From the NCBI RefSeq assembly GCF_014841565.1, contig NZ_JACYUD010000006.1, positions 62,001-126,000 of the forward strand: 64,000 nucleotides of DNA, written 5' to 3'. A program made the translations under genes and the position numbers. Shown one piece after another: positions 1 to 9,580 of this stretch. This DNA comes from Rhizobium sp. CFBP 8762. GTDB lineage: Bacteria; Pseudomonadota; Alphaproteobacteria; Rhizobiales; Rhizobiaceae. Each line of letters opens with the position of its first letter. Position 1 is the first letter of the stretch. Below the pieces are notes generated by a model that searched no databases, was not told the DNA's origin, and saw only the letters and a program-made list of their open reading frames with translations.

Positions 1-724
1 GGCTGCCGTGTGAGAAGAACAAAGGCAATTTTGCCTTGAACCCTGCGCTAGACAGAAAGTTCGCATCCGCTGCGCCGCTCATGATCATCATGCCCTTCAG
101 GTTGGCAACAGTTTCAGCCTCACGCATCAACCCCCAACACACAAAGCTTCCCATGGACGCGCAGGCCACAAACACAGGCCGTCCCGGCGATGACTGTTTC
201 ACATGTTTGATCAGGGATGCAACCTGCGAAACCCCGTTTTGATCAAAGGCACCCACCGAAGGCGCATAATAGGCGCCACCATTCGCATAACTCAGGTTTT
301 TTATTCGGTTAAAATTACCGCCGAACGAATAGTCGTTGTTCCCCAGCCGCCGGTCTCCGCCACGGCCATGAACAAATATTACGGTAAACGCCGCATTTTG
401 AGATGGCCCAACGCGCGCCACATCGAGCGGCCCTGTTTCGACTGAAAGGGTTTCCAAAAATCGTGCTTTGGCCGGGATCAGGCTGACATAGGGTCTTTTG
501 ACTCGCCGCTCCGGTATCTGGTCGCGCTCGTTGATGTCTCGCAGTTCCTGATAATCAACAACCGTATAGTCACCACCATCTGAACGCGTCACGATTTGCG
601 GATAGGCAAAAAGCTCGTCCTTATAGGGCTTCAACAATTCGGCTTGCACGCCGGTTGATACCATACACAACAAGCAGAGCAGCACCACGTGCCGAAAAAT
701 GAAATGACCTGTGGATGCGTGCAT
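1..724 (-). CDS. Exported alpha/beta hydrolase, 3' part missing
   Basis: Reading leftward from an ATG at 724, an open frame of about 241 codons runs off the window edge, so the C-terminus is missing. The N-terminus is a signal peptide: a basic start, the hydrophobic stretch VVLLCLLCMVSTG, and a likely cleavage after VQA near residue 28. The rest looks like an alpha/beta hydrolase. FVHGRGGDRR near residue 120 resembles an oxyanion-hole segment. FVACASMGSF near residue 190 resembles a nucleophile elbow, with Ser in C-A-S-M-G instead of the usual GxSxG. The terminal FFSHGS resembles the strand before the catalytic acid. A periplasmic esterase or lipase-like role is inferred; the substrate is unknown. 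It is divergent from parE. Confidence 0.72.
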   Translation of the reverse strand, partial: MHASTGHFIFRHVVLLCLLCMVSTGVQAELLKPYKDELFAYPQIVTRSDGGDYTVVDYQELRDINERDQIPERRVKRPYVSLIPAKARFLETLSVETGPLDVARVGPSQNAAFTVIFVHGRGGDRRLGNNDYSFGGNFNRIKNLSYANGGAYYAPSVGAFDQNGVSQVASLIKHVKQSSPGRPVFVACASMGSFVCWGLMREAETVANLKGMMIMSGAADANFLSSAGFKAKLPLFFSHGS

Positions 725-869
725 GTTAAAGGCTCCCCATAGGCGGCATCTCTTGCCATCAGAACGGTGCGGACGCAATCCTTCCACGCCTGCAAACCGT
801 TGGGCACGCCTGCTTGATTGATACCGACCATCGGAACAAGCGTTCCGCACTCCAGATTTTGAACGGCTC

Positions 870-2912
870 ATGGACGACAACAACGATCTCTTCTCATCAA
901 ACCCGGTGCCCCCCGCAGTCGCTCCGAAGGCCGAAAAGCCGAAACCGGTGCCCGCTTCGGCTGCGCAGACGCAGGGCCTGTCGCAAACCTATGATGCGTC
1001 GACAATCCGGGTTCTGGAAGGGCTTGAGCCTGTTCGCCTGCGGCCCGGCATGTATATCGGCGGCACCGATGAGAAGGCAATGCACCACCTCTTCGCCGAA
1101 GTGATCGACAACTCCATGGACGAAGCGGTCGCCGGTCATGCAACCCTGATCGACGTCAATTTTGACGCTGATGGGTTTTTGACCGTAACCGATAACGGGC
1201 GCGGCATTCCGGTTGACAATCACCCGCAGATGCCCGGCAAATCGACGCTGGAAGTGGTGCTGACCGTTCTGCATGCGGGCGGCAAATTCGATGGCAAGGC
1301 CTACGAGACATCCGGCGGTCTTCACGGCGTTGGCGTGTCCGTGGTCAATGCCTTGTCCGACGCCCTGGAAGTTGAAGTGGCCATCAACCGCAAGCTTTAC
1401 CGCCAGCGATTTTCACGGGGTGTACCGCAGGGTGGTCTGGAGCATCTGGGTGATGTGCAGAACCGTCGTGGCACCCGCGTCCGCTTCCGTCCGGACCCTG
1501 AGATTTTCGGAGCAAATGCCAAATTCGATCCCGCGCGTCTCTTCCGCATGGCGCGCTCGAAAGCCTATCTGTTCGGTGGCGTTAAAATCCGCTGGACCTG
1601 CGATCCGGCCCTTGTCGCCGATAACAGCGACATTCCCGATAAGGCAGAGTTTCATTTTCCTGGCGGTCTTAAGGATTACTTGCAGGCCAATCTCGGCAAG
1701 GAGTTTACCGTCACGCGGGAAATTTTTGCCGGAAAAACCGAGAAGGCCAGTGGCCATGGTTCGCTGGAGTGGGCCGTCACCTGGTATGGTGGCGACGCCC
1801 TCCTCCATTCCTATTGCAATACGATTCCCACTCCCGATGGCGGAACACATGAGGCTGGCTTCCGCATTGCGCTGACCAAAGGGTTGAAGAACTATGCCGA
1901 ACTGACGCAAAACAAACGCGCCGCGATGATCAGCACCGAAGATGTGATGATTTCAGCCGTCGGCATGTTGTCCGTCTTCATTCGTGAGCCGGAATTCGTC
2001 GGCCAGACGAAAGATAAACTCGCAACTGTCGAAGCACAGCGTTTGGTGGAAAACGCTATACGCGATCCGTTCGATCATTATCTGGCCGACAATCCCAACG
2101 AAGCGGCGAAGCTTCTGGAATGGGTGATCGAGCGCGCAGACGAACGTATGCGCCGCCGTAAGGAAAAGGAAGTCAGCCGCAAATCTGCCGTGCGCAAACT
2201 GCGCCTGCCGGGCAAGCTGGCGGATTGTTCACAAAATTCCGCACGGGGTGCCGAGTTATTCATCGTGGAGGGGGACTCGGCTGGCGGCTCTGCCAAGCAG
2301 GCGCGAAATCGCGCCAATCAGGCAATCCTACCGCTGCGTGGAAAGATCCTCAACGTTGCGAGTGCGGGTCGCGAAAAGCTGGGGGCGAACCAGCAGATTG
2401 CCGATCTGGTGCAGGCCTTGGGCTGCGGCACACGTACAAAATATCGAGAGGAAGATCTGCGCTATGAGCGCGTTGTCATCATGACCGATGCGGACGTGGA
2501 CGGTGCCCATATCGCCTCACTCCTTATCACCTTCTTCTATCAGGAAATGCCGGAACTTATCCGTGGCGGCCACCTTTTTCTGGCCGTTCCTCCGCTCTAC
2601 CGCATCACTCAGGGGGCAAAAACGCTCTATGCGCGTGATGATGTCCACCGTGCCGAATTGATCGCGAGCGAGTTTAACAGCCGCGGAAAAATTGAAATCG
2701 GACGCTTCAAAGGCTTGGGGGAAATGTTACCGGCGCAGTTGAAGGAAACGACAATGGATCCATCAAAGCGCACTCTGCTGAAAGTCGCCATTGATGATGT
2801 TGACTTTGAAGGCACACGCGATGCCGTCGACAATCTGATGGGGACCCGGCCCGATGCACGTTTTCGGTTTATTCAGGAGCGGGCTGCATTTGTGGACAAC
2901 CTCGACATTTGA
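870..2912 (+). CDS. parE: DNA topoisomerase IV subunit B
   Basis: ATPase subunit of topoisomerase IV, which decatenates daughter chromosomes together with ParC. The GHKL ATPase motifs are intact: E77-V-I-D-N81 (catalytic Glu and Mg-binding Asn), T-D108-NGRGIP for adenine, and GGLHGVGVSVVN at about 149-160. The TOPRIM domain has EGDSAGGSA near residue 466 and TDADVDGAH near residue 540. At 680 residues it has the compact ParE length without the GyrB insert. A tail of about 40 Pro/Ala-rich residues precedes the ATPase core, which is usual in rhizobial ParE. gyrA lies in the same window and parC does not. It ends exactly where the convergent acetyltransferase gene ends (stops at 2910-2912 and 2913-2915). 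Confidence 0.97.
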   Translation: MDDNNDLFSSNPVPPAVAPKAEKPKPVPASAAQTQGLSQTYDASTIRVLEGLEPVRLRPGMYIGGTDEKAMHHLFAEVIDNSMDEAVAGHATLIDVNFDADGFLTVTDNGRGIPVDNHPQMPGKSTLEVVLTVLHAGGKFDGKAYETSGGLHGVGVSVVNALSDALEVEVAINRKLYRQRFSRGVPQGGLEHLGDVQNRRGTRVRFRPDPEIFGANAKFDPARLFRMARSKAYLFGGVKIRWTCDPALVADNSDIPDKAEFHFPGGLKDYLQANLGKEFTVTREIFAGKTEKASGHGSLEWAVTWYGGDALLHSYCNTIPTPDGGTHEAGFRIALTKGLKNYAELTQNKRAAMISTEDVMISAVGMLSVFIREPEFVGQTKDKLATVEAQRLVENAIRDPFDHYLADNPNEAAKLLEWVIERADERMRRRKEKEVSRKSAVRKLRLPGKLADCSQNSARGAELFIVEGDSAGGSAKQARNRANQAILPLRGKILNVASAGREKLGANQQIADLVQALGCGTRTKYREEDLRYERVVIMTDADVDGAHIASLLITFFYQEMPELIRGGHLFLAVPPLYRITQGAKTLYARDDVHRAELIASEFNSRGKIEIGRFKGLGEMLPAQLKETTMDPSKRTLLKVAIDDVDFEGTRDAVDNLMGTRPDARFRFIQERAAFVDNLDI

Positions 2913-3380
2913 TCAGAGCGTCGAGGTCAGCCGCTTTTCCATAAAAATGCTGAGCGGGTCTTGCCTGTACGCGCCAAAGGGACCCCGCTCGGCAAACCCG
3001 GACCGACGATAGAGGCCGATGGCCTCCGGCTGATGAATGCCGGTCTCCAGTTGGATTGTGTGAACGCCACTTCTGAGTGCGTGGCTTTCCAGAGCAGCAA
3101 GCAGGCGGCCGCCAAGCTTCAGACCGCGAGCGGCGGGATCAACGAACATGCGTTTGATTTCCGCATTGCCTCCCCCCGCATTCACCAAAGCACAACATCC
3201 GACAATATCGCCATCACGTCTGGCAACGAAGAAGGTCACTTCTGGACGCAGTAAATCCGTGACATCAACCAGATGATTGCTCTCGGCAGGATACAGTTCG
3301 GCCATATACGCATCGGACTGGCGTAGCAGGTGTAGCACACCCGGCTGGTCCGGGGTTTCAACTTCAATCAGAGCGTTCAT
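2913..3380 (-). CDS. GNAT family N-acetyltransferase
   Basis: A 155-residue single-domain GNAT protein that would transfer an acyl group from acyl-CoA to an amine. The pattern is a core beta strand EIKRMFVDPAARG, an acyl-CoA pyrophosphate-binding loop RGLKLGGRLL, and a C-terminal AIGLYRRSGFAERGPFG (the YxxxGF motif). The loop has Lys where the consensus R-x-x-G-x-G/A has the first Gly. The substrate cannot be told from sequence. The ATG at 3380 is the natural start. It is convergent with parE with no spacer between the stop codons, so neither gene has room for its own intergenic terminator. Confidence 0.85.
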   Translation of the reverse strand: MNALIEVETPDQPGVLHLLRQSDAYMAELYPAESNHLVDVTDLLRPEVTFFVARRDGDIVGCCALVNAGGGNAEIKRMFVDPAARGLKLGGRLLAALESHALRSGVHTIQLETGIHQPEAIGLYRRSGFAERGPFGAYRQDPLSIFMEKRLTSTL

Positions 3381-3507
3381 TTATCCTCTTTTAGAATGCG
3401 TGAATGTAGGTTATCTTTTTATTAACCGGTCACAAAATGCCTTAATTTTGTTGGTCGTTGCGCTTAAGCGTCTTTGGCACCTCGCCTGTTGATGAAGGGT
3501 TTGACCT

Positions 3508-3924
3508 ATGAAGGCTGCGATTATCGTGATGACCATTCTCGGCTGCGATGACACCGCCAGTCAATGCCACTATATTTCAACTTTGGATCGGTCGTGGGAG
3601 TCCGTCGCGACATGTGACGCTGAGTCCGAAAAGCAATTGAGCACCTTTACCAAAAGCAATTATCCGGTGGTCGTTGCCGTTTGTGAAACATCCGGCAGCA
3701 ACATGACGGTTGCCGAGATCGAGTCGCCGCCGCCAAATTCAGGACTGCCAACCACTCCCGAAACGACCGTGGCACCGGAGGACCATCGCAGCATGCCCCG
3801 TCGCGCAATGGCTATCCTGACCGAATCGCTGCCTTCATCTTCGCAATTGCGGGAGCTGGTCTCAACACCCGTTCACTACATTGAGGGTAGCTACTCCTGG
3901 GTTGCTCGCAAATTCGAAAAGTGA
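3508..3924 (+). CDS. Conserved hypothetical protein
   Basis: A 138-residue protein with an AAGGG ribosome binding site eight bases before the ATG. The N-terminus MKAAIIVMTILGCDDTASQC reads like a beta strand followed by a Cys/Asp-rich loop rather than a cleaved signal peptide. Four Cys lie in the first 75 residues. The middle is Pro/Thr-rich (PPPNSGLPTTPETT) and probably disordered. I remember similar short proteins with the same opening in Rhizobiales, but no assigned function. The convergent DUF2336 gene ends 32 bp downstream. Confidence 0.7.
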   Translation: MKAAIIVMTILGCDDTASQCHYISTLDRSWESVATCDAESEKQLSTFTKSNYPVVVAVCETSGSNMTVAEIESPPPNSGLPTTPETTVAPEDHRSMPRRAMAILTESLPSSSQLRELVSTPVHYIEGSYSWVARKFEK

Positions 3925-3956
3925 ATCATTCCAGCATCGAACTGGATGACGAGGCG

Positions 3957-5048
3957 CTACGCGGCGGCATTGATTTGCCGTGCAGCATAGCCACGTGCGT
4001 CGCTGCGTTTGTCTGCAATTTCAAGCCGTTCCGCAAGTCGTTCCAATTGACCCGGTGAACTCCTACGATCCGTCATATGCGATGCTGTTGCGGATGGTCG
4101 CGCCTGTCGCCAGAGAATGACCGTATGTGCGAAGTCGGCCGCGATTATCTCGCTCATCCCGCAGGTAATCAACAAATTCTGGACGGCTTGCATTCGCCCA
4201 TCCGCAAGGATTGACCGGACGCGCTTGTTTGAGGTGCCGGACAACTCAGCAAAAATGGCACACAGGAACGGTAGTTCGCCCCGGTGCAGCAGAGTCATGA
4301 GGAAAGCGGGCGTTAAGCGACGTTGGACGTGAAGATACTGGATGATCGTGCTGCCGCGCTGTGAAGCGCTTTGTTGCAAGCAAATAACTGCGTCATCCGT
4401 CGCAGTTGTCATAACATGACTGATGGCGCCGGGTGCCAGCACGTTCTGAATGAACGTGGACTGCGCCAGCGATTGCGATAAAGCATCGACCAGTCGAAGT
4501 CGCGCATCCTCTGGAATGGCGCGATCCAGCAACAGCTCCCGAATTTGGGCGTGGGTTGCAAAACGCTCCGCCAACCGTCTGAATGCGATCACTGGAATAT
4601 TGGCGCCCGGGTTCTGAAGCAACAAAGCCGCATCGTAATCACGGCACACCTCTACCAACGCAGCAGATACAGGCGCTGAAACGGTGCGGCGCAGCGCTAT
4701 CATCGCATGTGTCTGGTTTGTGCCGGTGACCATGATGTCGATCAGATCAGCGTCGGTAAGGCAGGGCGAGCCCAAGAGAATAGTCGAGGAGATTTCCGCC
4801 TGATCCTGTGCCAGTGACAAAATGATGTGGCGCGGCGCACGTTCGCTGGCGACCAACGCTTGTGCCAGAGCAAGTCGAACCTTGGGTGATGGATCATCCA
4901 GCACATAGGTCATAGCAAGCTCCGCCGCCTGCTCGTCGATGGGTTTGATAGCAGACTGGACATAGGCGCGGCCAAGAGCATTTGCTGCCTTGGAACGGTC
5001 AGCAACCCGCGCGTCTTTCATCCAACGTAGAAATGCTTCTATGATCAC
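3957..5048 (-). CDS. DUF2336 domain-containing protein
   Basis: An all-helical, repeat-like protein of about 363 residues matching the alphaproteobacterial DUF2336 family, whose function is not established. The N-terminal half has paired helices of HEAT-like character (for example SPKVRLALAQALVAS and LRLVDALSQSLAQST). No signal peptide or membrane segment is seen. Start choice: a GTG at 5048 gives the N-terminus (M)IIEAFLRWMKDARVADRSKA and has a GGGGG stretch about six bases upstream. A GTG at 5081 would add 11 residues but has no ribosome binding site. DUF2336 proteins in related bacteria often occur near regulators, but nothing here says which process this one serves. Confidence 0.8.
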   Translation of the reverse strand: MIIEAFLRWMKDARVADRSKAANALGRAYVQSAIKPIDEQAAELAMTYVLDDPSPKVRLALAQALVASERAPRHIILSLAQDQAEISSTILLGSPCLTDADLIDIMVTGTNQTHAMIALRRTVSAPVSAALVEVCRDYDAALLLQNPGANIPVIAFRRLAERFATHAQIRELLLDRAIPEDARLRLVDALSQSLAQSTFIQNVLAPGAISHVMTTATDDAVICLQQSASQRGSTIIQYLHVQRRLTPAFLMTLLHRGELPFLCAIFAELSGTSNKRVRSILADGRMQAVQNLLITCGMSEIIAADFAHTVILWRQARPSATASHMTDRRSSPGQLERLAERLEIADKRSDARGYAARQINAAA

Positions 5049-5126
5049 GAAAGGCCCCCATACGAACTGTATCGAAGCCACTTTATAAGCTTTGAATGTT
5101 TAAGAATTATTCACCATACCGCCGCG

Positions 5127-5726
5127 TCATGGTCGAAGCATCTCAAAGACATCTCCTGCGTCGCAATAGTCCATGTAGCCCATGCGACCCAGCGGGCGTA
5201 CGGTTGCCATATCCAGCCGACCATTCTTGACAGCTTCCTCGCGGATATGAATACCGACCACTTCGCCGATGACAACGAAGTTGTCGGCTGGTGTTCCCGA
5301 TAACGTATCGGGTTGAAAAAATTGTGTTAAGCGGCACTCGAGCGCTGCAAATGCTTCGCCAACATACGGCGCGGCAACAAGTTCACCTCTCACCGGGGTC
5401 AGGCCGGCGAGTTCGAATTCGCTTGCCCCGTGCGGTGCGGGCGCAGATGTTAAATTCATCTGTTTTTGCAGATGTTTACCAGCGAGATTGCAGGTAAATT
5501 CTTTGGTATCTTGAATGTTTCTTACACTGTCTTTGAAGCCACTTGACGAAAACATGACCAGCTTCGGGGTGTCGCAGATTGCGTTGAAAAACGAGTATGG
5601 AGCGAGATTGAACGCGCCGCTGGACGACACGGACCCGATCCACCCGATGGGACGCGGCGATACAATGGCCTTGAACGGGTCATGTGAGAGACCATGGCGA
5701 TTTTCTGCGGTGTTATAAAACATCAT
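5127..5726 (-). CDS. Flavin reductase family protein
   Basis: A 199-residue FMN-binding split-barrel protein of the flavin reductase-like / DIM6-NTAB type. The signature SPRPIGWIGSVSSSGAFNLAPYSFF near the N-terminus is the FMN phosphate and isoalloxazine binding region. It probably binds FMN and uses NAD(P)H, either as a stand-alone reductase or to supply reduced flavin to a partner. It sits directly after the nitroreductase gene on the same strand: the GAGG ribosome binding site overlaps the TGA of that gene, so the two are translationally coupled. The two tandem ATGs at 5726 and 5723 make the exact start uncertain by one codon; a TTG at 5729 is less likely. Confidence 0.87.
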   Translation of the reverse strand: MMFYNTAENRHGLSHDPFKAIVSPRPIGWIGSVSSSGAFNLAPYSFFNAICDTPKLVMFSSSGFKDSVRNIQDTKEFTCNLAGKHLQKQMNLTSAPAPHGASEFELAGLTPVRGELVAAPYVGEAFAALECRLTQFFQPDTLSGTPADNFVVIGEVVGIHIREEAVKNGRLDMATVRPLGRMGYMDYCDAGDVFEMLRP

Positions 5727-5732
5727 CAATCC

Positions 5733-6329
5733 TCAAGACGCTTCGCCAGCCCAAGTTACAATATCGGCCAGTTCCGGACGTGGCCGTTCGAAGGGCGGAA
5801 CCTGTGCGGTGCCAATATGGATAAATCCTGCAATTTTCTCGTTTGGCTTCACGCCAAGTACCGGCCATGCCCGCTCATCGAAGCAGAACCATTCGGAAAG
5901 CCAGTTCGATGAATAGCCAAGAGCATTTGCGGCCATCAAAAGGTTGAGGCACACAGCTCCGGCAGACATGACCTGCTCCCACTCGGGGATCTTGAAATGC
6001 GGTGCCGCCGTGCTGACGACGGCGATAACCACCGGCGTGCGAGTGAGCCGTGTACGCTCCACCTCTATCATCTCATCCGATAGATCGGGTTTGGCTTCCA
6101 GCGCCAGACGCAACAGCTCCGCACTGATACGGACACGCTCCTCGCCCCGGTACACGATGAACCGCCAGGGCGCCAGCTTGCCGTGATCCGGCACGCGCGA
6201 TGCCAGTTTCAGCATTTCTTCGATCTCGCCGCGATCAGGCCCGGGCTCTCCCATCTGAAACGCCGGAATAGATCGGCGGCTGGAAAGATAATCCACAAGC
6301 TTGATTTCAGTTTTCATCATTCGTCTCAT
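5733..6329 (-). CDS. Nitroreductase family protein (YdjA-like)
   Basis: An FMN-dependent oxidoreductase of the small nitroreductase family, 198 residues. [15 protein letters not shown] near the N-terminus carries the FMN-phosphate arginines typical of the fold. [16 protein letters not shown] matches the flavin-binding loop of YdjA/TdsD-like members, which form dimers. The C-terminal segment has [10 protein letters not shown]. The physiological substrate is unknown. Three in-frame ATGs (6329, 6320, 6317) are possible; conserved family sequence begins after the last. It is first in a two-gene operon with the flavin reductase four bases downstream, which suggests a joint redox task. Confidence 0.87.
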   Translation of the reverse strand: MRRMMKTEIKLVDYLSSRRSIPAFQMGEPGPDRGEIEEMLKLASRVPDHGKLAPWRFIVYRGEERVRISAELLRLALEAKPDLSDEMIEVERTRLTRTPVVIAVVSTAAPHFKIPEWEQVMSAGAVCLNLLMAANALGYSSNWLSEWFCFDERAWPVLGVKPNEKIAGFIHIGTAQVPPFERPRPELADIVTWAGEAS

Positions 6330-6416
6330 CCGTTAATCATGGTCGGCGGCAGCCTTGAAAACGCCATCTGCCGGGCTTTCAAGTGGAGCCTGAAAAACAG
6401 GAAGTCAACTGCGCCT

Positions 6417-7400
6417 ATGCCCCCGTTTCGAAATTCCGCCAGCTGGCACACAGCCTGCTTTGCTCTGACCGCGTTTATCGCGGCTTCTCCGCTGCATGCG
6501 CAAAATGAAGGAAGTGCATTTCCCGCGCCTCCAGCCGCCCCGGCAGTGGACCTGCCGCCCATTAACGGCTTTAACCCCGTCCCCAACAGCAATCCCAACC
6601 CGGACTTGAAGGACGTTCGACTGGATGCGGTGCTGACCGACGAGGGACCTGCCGTCCAGCACGGATTGACGTGGCGCGTGTTCAGCCCGATCCCCGGCGG
6701 TGATGGCAAACTTCCGCTGCTTGCAACGTCGGAAGGCGGATCGGCAGATTTTCAGTTGGGCTCCGGAGAGTATTTCATCAACGTCGTTTTCGGTCGGGCT
6801 GGTGCAACGAAAAAAATCCGCGTACCGACCGATGGCAGCTTGCCAAAGCAGGTCATGAATCTGGATGCCGGTGCGCTGGTGCTGAATGCTGTCTCCGGCA
6901 GCGACGTGCGCATACCGCCGAAAGAATTGACATTTTCGATTTACTCCTCGGATGTCAAGGAAGACGGCGAGCGGGCGCTCGTCTCGACAGACGTCAAACC
7001 GTCAACGGTCGTGCGTCTCAACTCAGGCACCTACCACATTGTTTCGGATTACGGCGACGTCAATGCTGTGATCCGCGCGGATATTCAGGTGGAAGCGGGT
7101 AAGATGACCGAGGCAACCATCCAGCACCGCGCTGCGAAACTGACCTTGAAGCTGGTGTCCGAAGCAGGCGGCGAAGCCATCGCCGATACCAAATGGTCGA
7201 TACTGGCATCGTCGGGCGATGTTATCAGCGAAAGTGTTGGCGCGTTTCCCACCGTGGTGCTTGCGGAAGGAAACTACATCGCCATTGCGCGCAACAAGGA
7301 CAAGTTTTACCAGCGTGATTTTAATGTTCAGGCGGGCGTCAATACAGATATTGAGGTTCTGCTGGACCGCGATGCGCAGGCGCAAAACACCGCTGACTGA
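6417..7400 (+). CDS. Exported hypothetical protein with repeated beta-sandwich-like units
   Basis: About 327 residues. An ATG at 6417 with AGGAAG roughly a dozen bases upstream gives a clear signal peptide (MPPFRNSASWHTACFALTAF...ASPLHAQ), with cleavage likely after HAQ. An upstream ATG at 6339 lacks a ribosome binding site and would bury the signal. A Pro/Asn-rich linker (NGFNPVPNSNPNPD) follows. The mature part then appears to contain about three similar units, each with a valine-rich strand pattern and a sentence like GLTWRVFSP, LTFSIYSSD or TKWSILASSG followed by G-x-Y-x-I/A (GEYFINVVF, GTYHIVSDY, GNYIAIARN). No catalytic motif is seen. A periplasmic beta-rich binding or structural protein is inferred. 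Confidence 0.75.
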   Translation: MPPFRNSASWHTACFALTAFIAASPLHAQNEGSAFPAPPAAPAVDLPPINGFNPVPNSNPNPDLKDVRLDAVLTDEGPAVQHGLTWRVFSPIPGGDGKLPLLATSEGGSADFQLGSGEYFINVVFGRAGATKKIRVPTDGSLPKQVMNLDAGALVLNAVSGSDVRIPPKELTFSIYSSDVKEDGERALVSTDVKPSTVVRLNSGTYHIVSDYGDVNAVIRADIQVEAGKMTEATIQHRAAKLTLKLVSEAGGEAIADTKWSILASSGDVISESVGAFPTVVLAEGNYIAIARNKDKFYQRDFNVQAGVNTDIEVLLDRDAQAQNTAD

Positions 7401-7424
7401 CGCTTCGCTTGCGCTTTGAAGAGC

Positions 7425-7455
7425 AAAGCCCGGCCTTCGGTCAAGGCCGGGCTTT
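7425..7455. terminator. Bidirectional Rho-independent terminator
   Basis: A perfect 13-bp stem (AAAGCCCGGCCTT at 7425-7437 with its complement at 7443-7455) closes a 5-base loop. T/A-rich ends on both sides suit both strands. It lies between the convergent exported-protein gene and thrS, and ends five bases before the thrS stop codon. Confidence 0.88.
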
Positions 7456-7460
7456 CGTCG

Positions 7461-9449
7461 TCACGCTGCTTTTGCCTTGGCAAGGGCTTTGCGCTTGAGG
7501 TCCGGTGGCGTTGCCTCGTCCACAAGGGCTTCAAGCGCCGCGTCCAGCGCCATCGGCGTCTGGGACTGGCTACCCAAACGACGGATGTTGACTGACCGCT
7601 CCTCCGCTTCGCGCATGCCGCATACAATGATGACCGGTACCTTGGTCACGGAATGCTCGCGAACCTTGTAATTGATCTTCTCGTTGCGGAAGTCCGTCTC
7701 AACGGTCAGGCCCGCGTCCCGCAGGAGGTCTGCAACTTCACGCCCATAATCATCCGCCTCCGAGGTTATCGTGGCCACGACAACCTGCAATGGCGACAAC
7801 CACAGCGGCATATGCCCGGCATAGTTTTCAATCAGGATACCGAGGAACCGCTCCATAGAGCCGCAAATGGCCCGGTGGATCATCACAGGCTGCTGCTTTT
7901 CGGAGTTCTGATTGATATAGAATGCACCAAAACGCTCCGGCAGATTGAAATCCACCTGCGTGGTTCCGCACTGCCATTCGCGGCCAATAGCATCCTTCAA
8001 CGTATACTCGAATTTCGGACCGTAAAACGCGCCCTCACCGGGCAAGATGCCCGTCTTGATCCGCCCGCCAGCCTGCGCTTCGATGGTTTTCAAAACATCC
8101 GACATCACCTGCTCGGCACGATCCCACAGGTCATCCGAACCCACGCGTTTTTCCGGGCGGGTAGACAGTTTCACCGTGATTTCTTCAAAGCCGAAATCGG
8201 CATAGGTCGACAGAATCAAATCGTTGATGCGAAGGCACTCGGCGGCCATTTGCTCATCGGTGCAGAACACATGGGCGTCGTCCTGTGTAAAGCCACGCAC
8301 GCGCATCAGGCCATGCAGAGCACCCGAAGGCTCGTACCGATGTACATTCCCGAATTCAGCAAGTCGAACAGGCAGTTCGCGGTAAGACTTAAGACCATGC
8401 TTGAATATCTGGATATGGCCGGGGCAGTTCATCGGCTTCAACGCGAAGACGCGATCATCGTCGGTTTCGTCACCCGCAACGGTCACCTTGAACATATTGT
8501 CTCGGTACCACGCCCAGTGGCCAGATGTTTCCCACAGCGACTTATCCAGCACCTGCGGTGCGTTCACTTCCTGGTAGGTTCCAGCCAGACGGCGGCGCAT
8601 GTAGCTGACCAGCGTCTGGAAAATGCGCCAGCCCTTTCCGTGCCAGAACACAACACCGGGGCCTTCTTCCTGAAAATGGAACAGGTCCATCTCACGACCG
8701 AGACGGCGATGGTCGCGCTTTTCAGCTTCCGCCAGAACGTGGAGATAATGTTCCAGTTCTTCCTGTGTTGCCCATGCCGTGCCGTAAATGCGTGTCAACA
8801 TCGGGTTGTTGCTGTCACCACGCCAATAGGCACCGGCGACTTTCATCAGTTTGAAGGCCGTACCGATCTGCCCTGTTGCCGCCATATGCGGGCCGCGGCA
8901 GAGGTCGAACCAGTCACGCTGCGCATAAATCTTCAGGTCCTGATCGGCGGGAATCGCATCGACCAGTTCCACCTTGTAGCTTTCGCCCTTTGCGGCAAAA
9001 ACGTCGCGGGCCTTGTCGCGGCTCCAGATTTCCTTCGTGAAGGGCTTATTGCGGGCAATAATCTCCTTCATCTTCTTTTCGATCTTCGGCAAATCTTCCG
9101 GTGTAAACGGCTCGCTTTTGGCAAAGTCGTAATAGAACCCGTTATCGATCACAGGGCCGATTGTGACCTGAGTGCCGGGAAACAGTTCCTGCACGGCTTC
9201 TGCCATCACGTGGGCGGCATCGTGTCGGATCAGTTCCAGTGCGCGCGGGTCTTCGCGGGTAATAATTTCCAGCCGACCGGTGTCCACCGGATCGGACAGG
9301 TCACGAAGCGTACCGTCAAGCGCAATGGCAACGGCTTTTTTCGCAAGGGATTTTGAAATGGATTCTGCAACCTCACGTCCGGTCGTTCCCGGCGAGTACG
9401 CGCGGACCGAACCATCGGGAAATGTGAGGGAGATTGGGGCTGACATCAT
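7461..9449 (-). CDS. thrS: Threonyl-tRNA synthetase
   Basis: Charges tRNA-Thr with threonine. The 662-residue protein shows the full bacterial layout. The TGS domain starts at [17 protein letters not shown]. The editing (SAD) domain has [11 protein letters not shown] and [13 protein letters not shown] class II catalytic core follows, with zinc ligands in MNCPGH and the later His of MIHRAICGS, and motif 2 around [16 protein letters not shown]. It ends with a C-terminal anticodon-binding domain ([17 protein letters not shown]). The editing His/Cys residues are present, so mischarged serine should be cleared. AGGAG precedes tandem ATGs at 9449/9446. No T-box-like leader is visible, as expected for a proteobacterium. 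Confidence 0.97.
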   Translation of the reverse strand: MMSAPISLTFPDGSVRAYSPGTTGREVAESISKSLAKKAVAIALDGTLRDLSDPVDTGRLEIITREDPRALELIRHDAAHVMAEAVQELFPGTQVTIGPVIDNGFYYDFAKSEPFTPEDLPKIEKKMKEIIARNKPFTKEIWSRDKARDVFAAKGESYKVELVDAIPADQDLKIYAQRDWFDLCRGPHMAATGQIGTAFKLMKVAGAYWRGDSNNPMLTRIYGTAWATQEELEHYLHVLAEAEKRDHRRLGREMDLFHFQEEGPGVVFWHGKGWRIFQTLVSYMRRRLAGTYQEVNAPQVLDKSLWETSGHWAWYRDNMFKVTVAGDETDDDRVFALKPMNCPGHIQIFKHGLKSYRELPVRLAEFGNVHRYEPSGALHGLMRVRGFTQDDAHVFCTDEQMAAECLRINDLILSTYADFGFEEITVKLSTRPEKRVGSDDLWDRAEQVMSDVLKTIEAQAGGRIKTGILPGEGAFYGPKFEYTLKDAIGREWQCGTTQVDFNLPERFGAFYINQNSEKQQPVMIHRAICGSMERFLGILIENYAGHMPLWLSPLQVVVATITSEADDYGREVADLLRDAGLTVETDFRNEKINYKVREHSVTKVPVIIVCGMREAEERSVNIRRLGSQSQTPMALDAALEALVDEATPPDLKRKALAKAKAA

Positions 9450-9580
9450 AAGTCTCCTGTTCCAGTCCCGCCAACGAATGCGGGTGGGGAAGTGGGCGCT
9501 GATCGCCGGACCATTCCGGCTTAATCGGAGGTGGTCATATAGTCTTTTTCAGCTTCGTCAAAGGGCGCGGTTCCTCAAAT

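Noticed and set aside
7653-9356. 567-codon open frame antisense to thrS
   Set aside because: Long shadow of thrS in the third-position GC-rich frame, without family features.
9450-9580. T-box or other leader before thrS
   Set aside because: No T-box sequence or terminator/antiterminator pair is visible, and proteobacteria regulate thrS otherwise.
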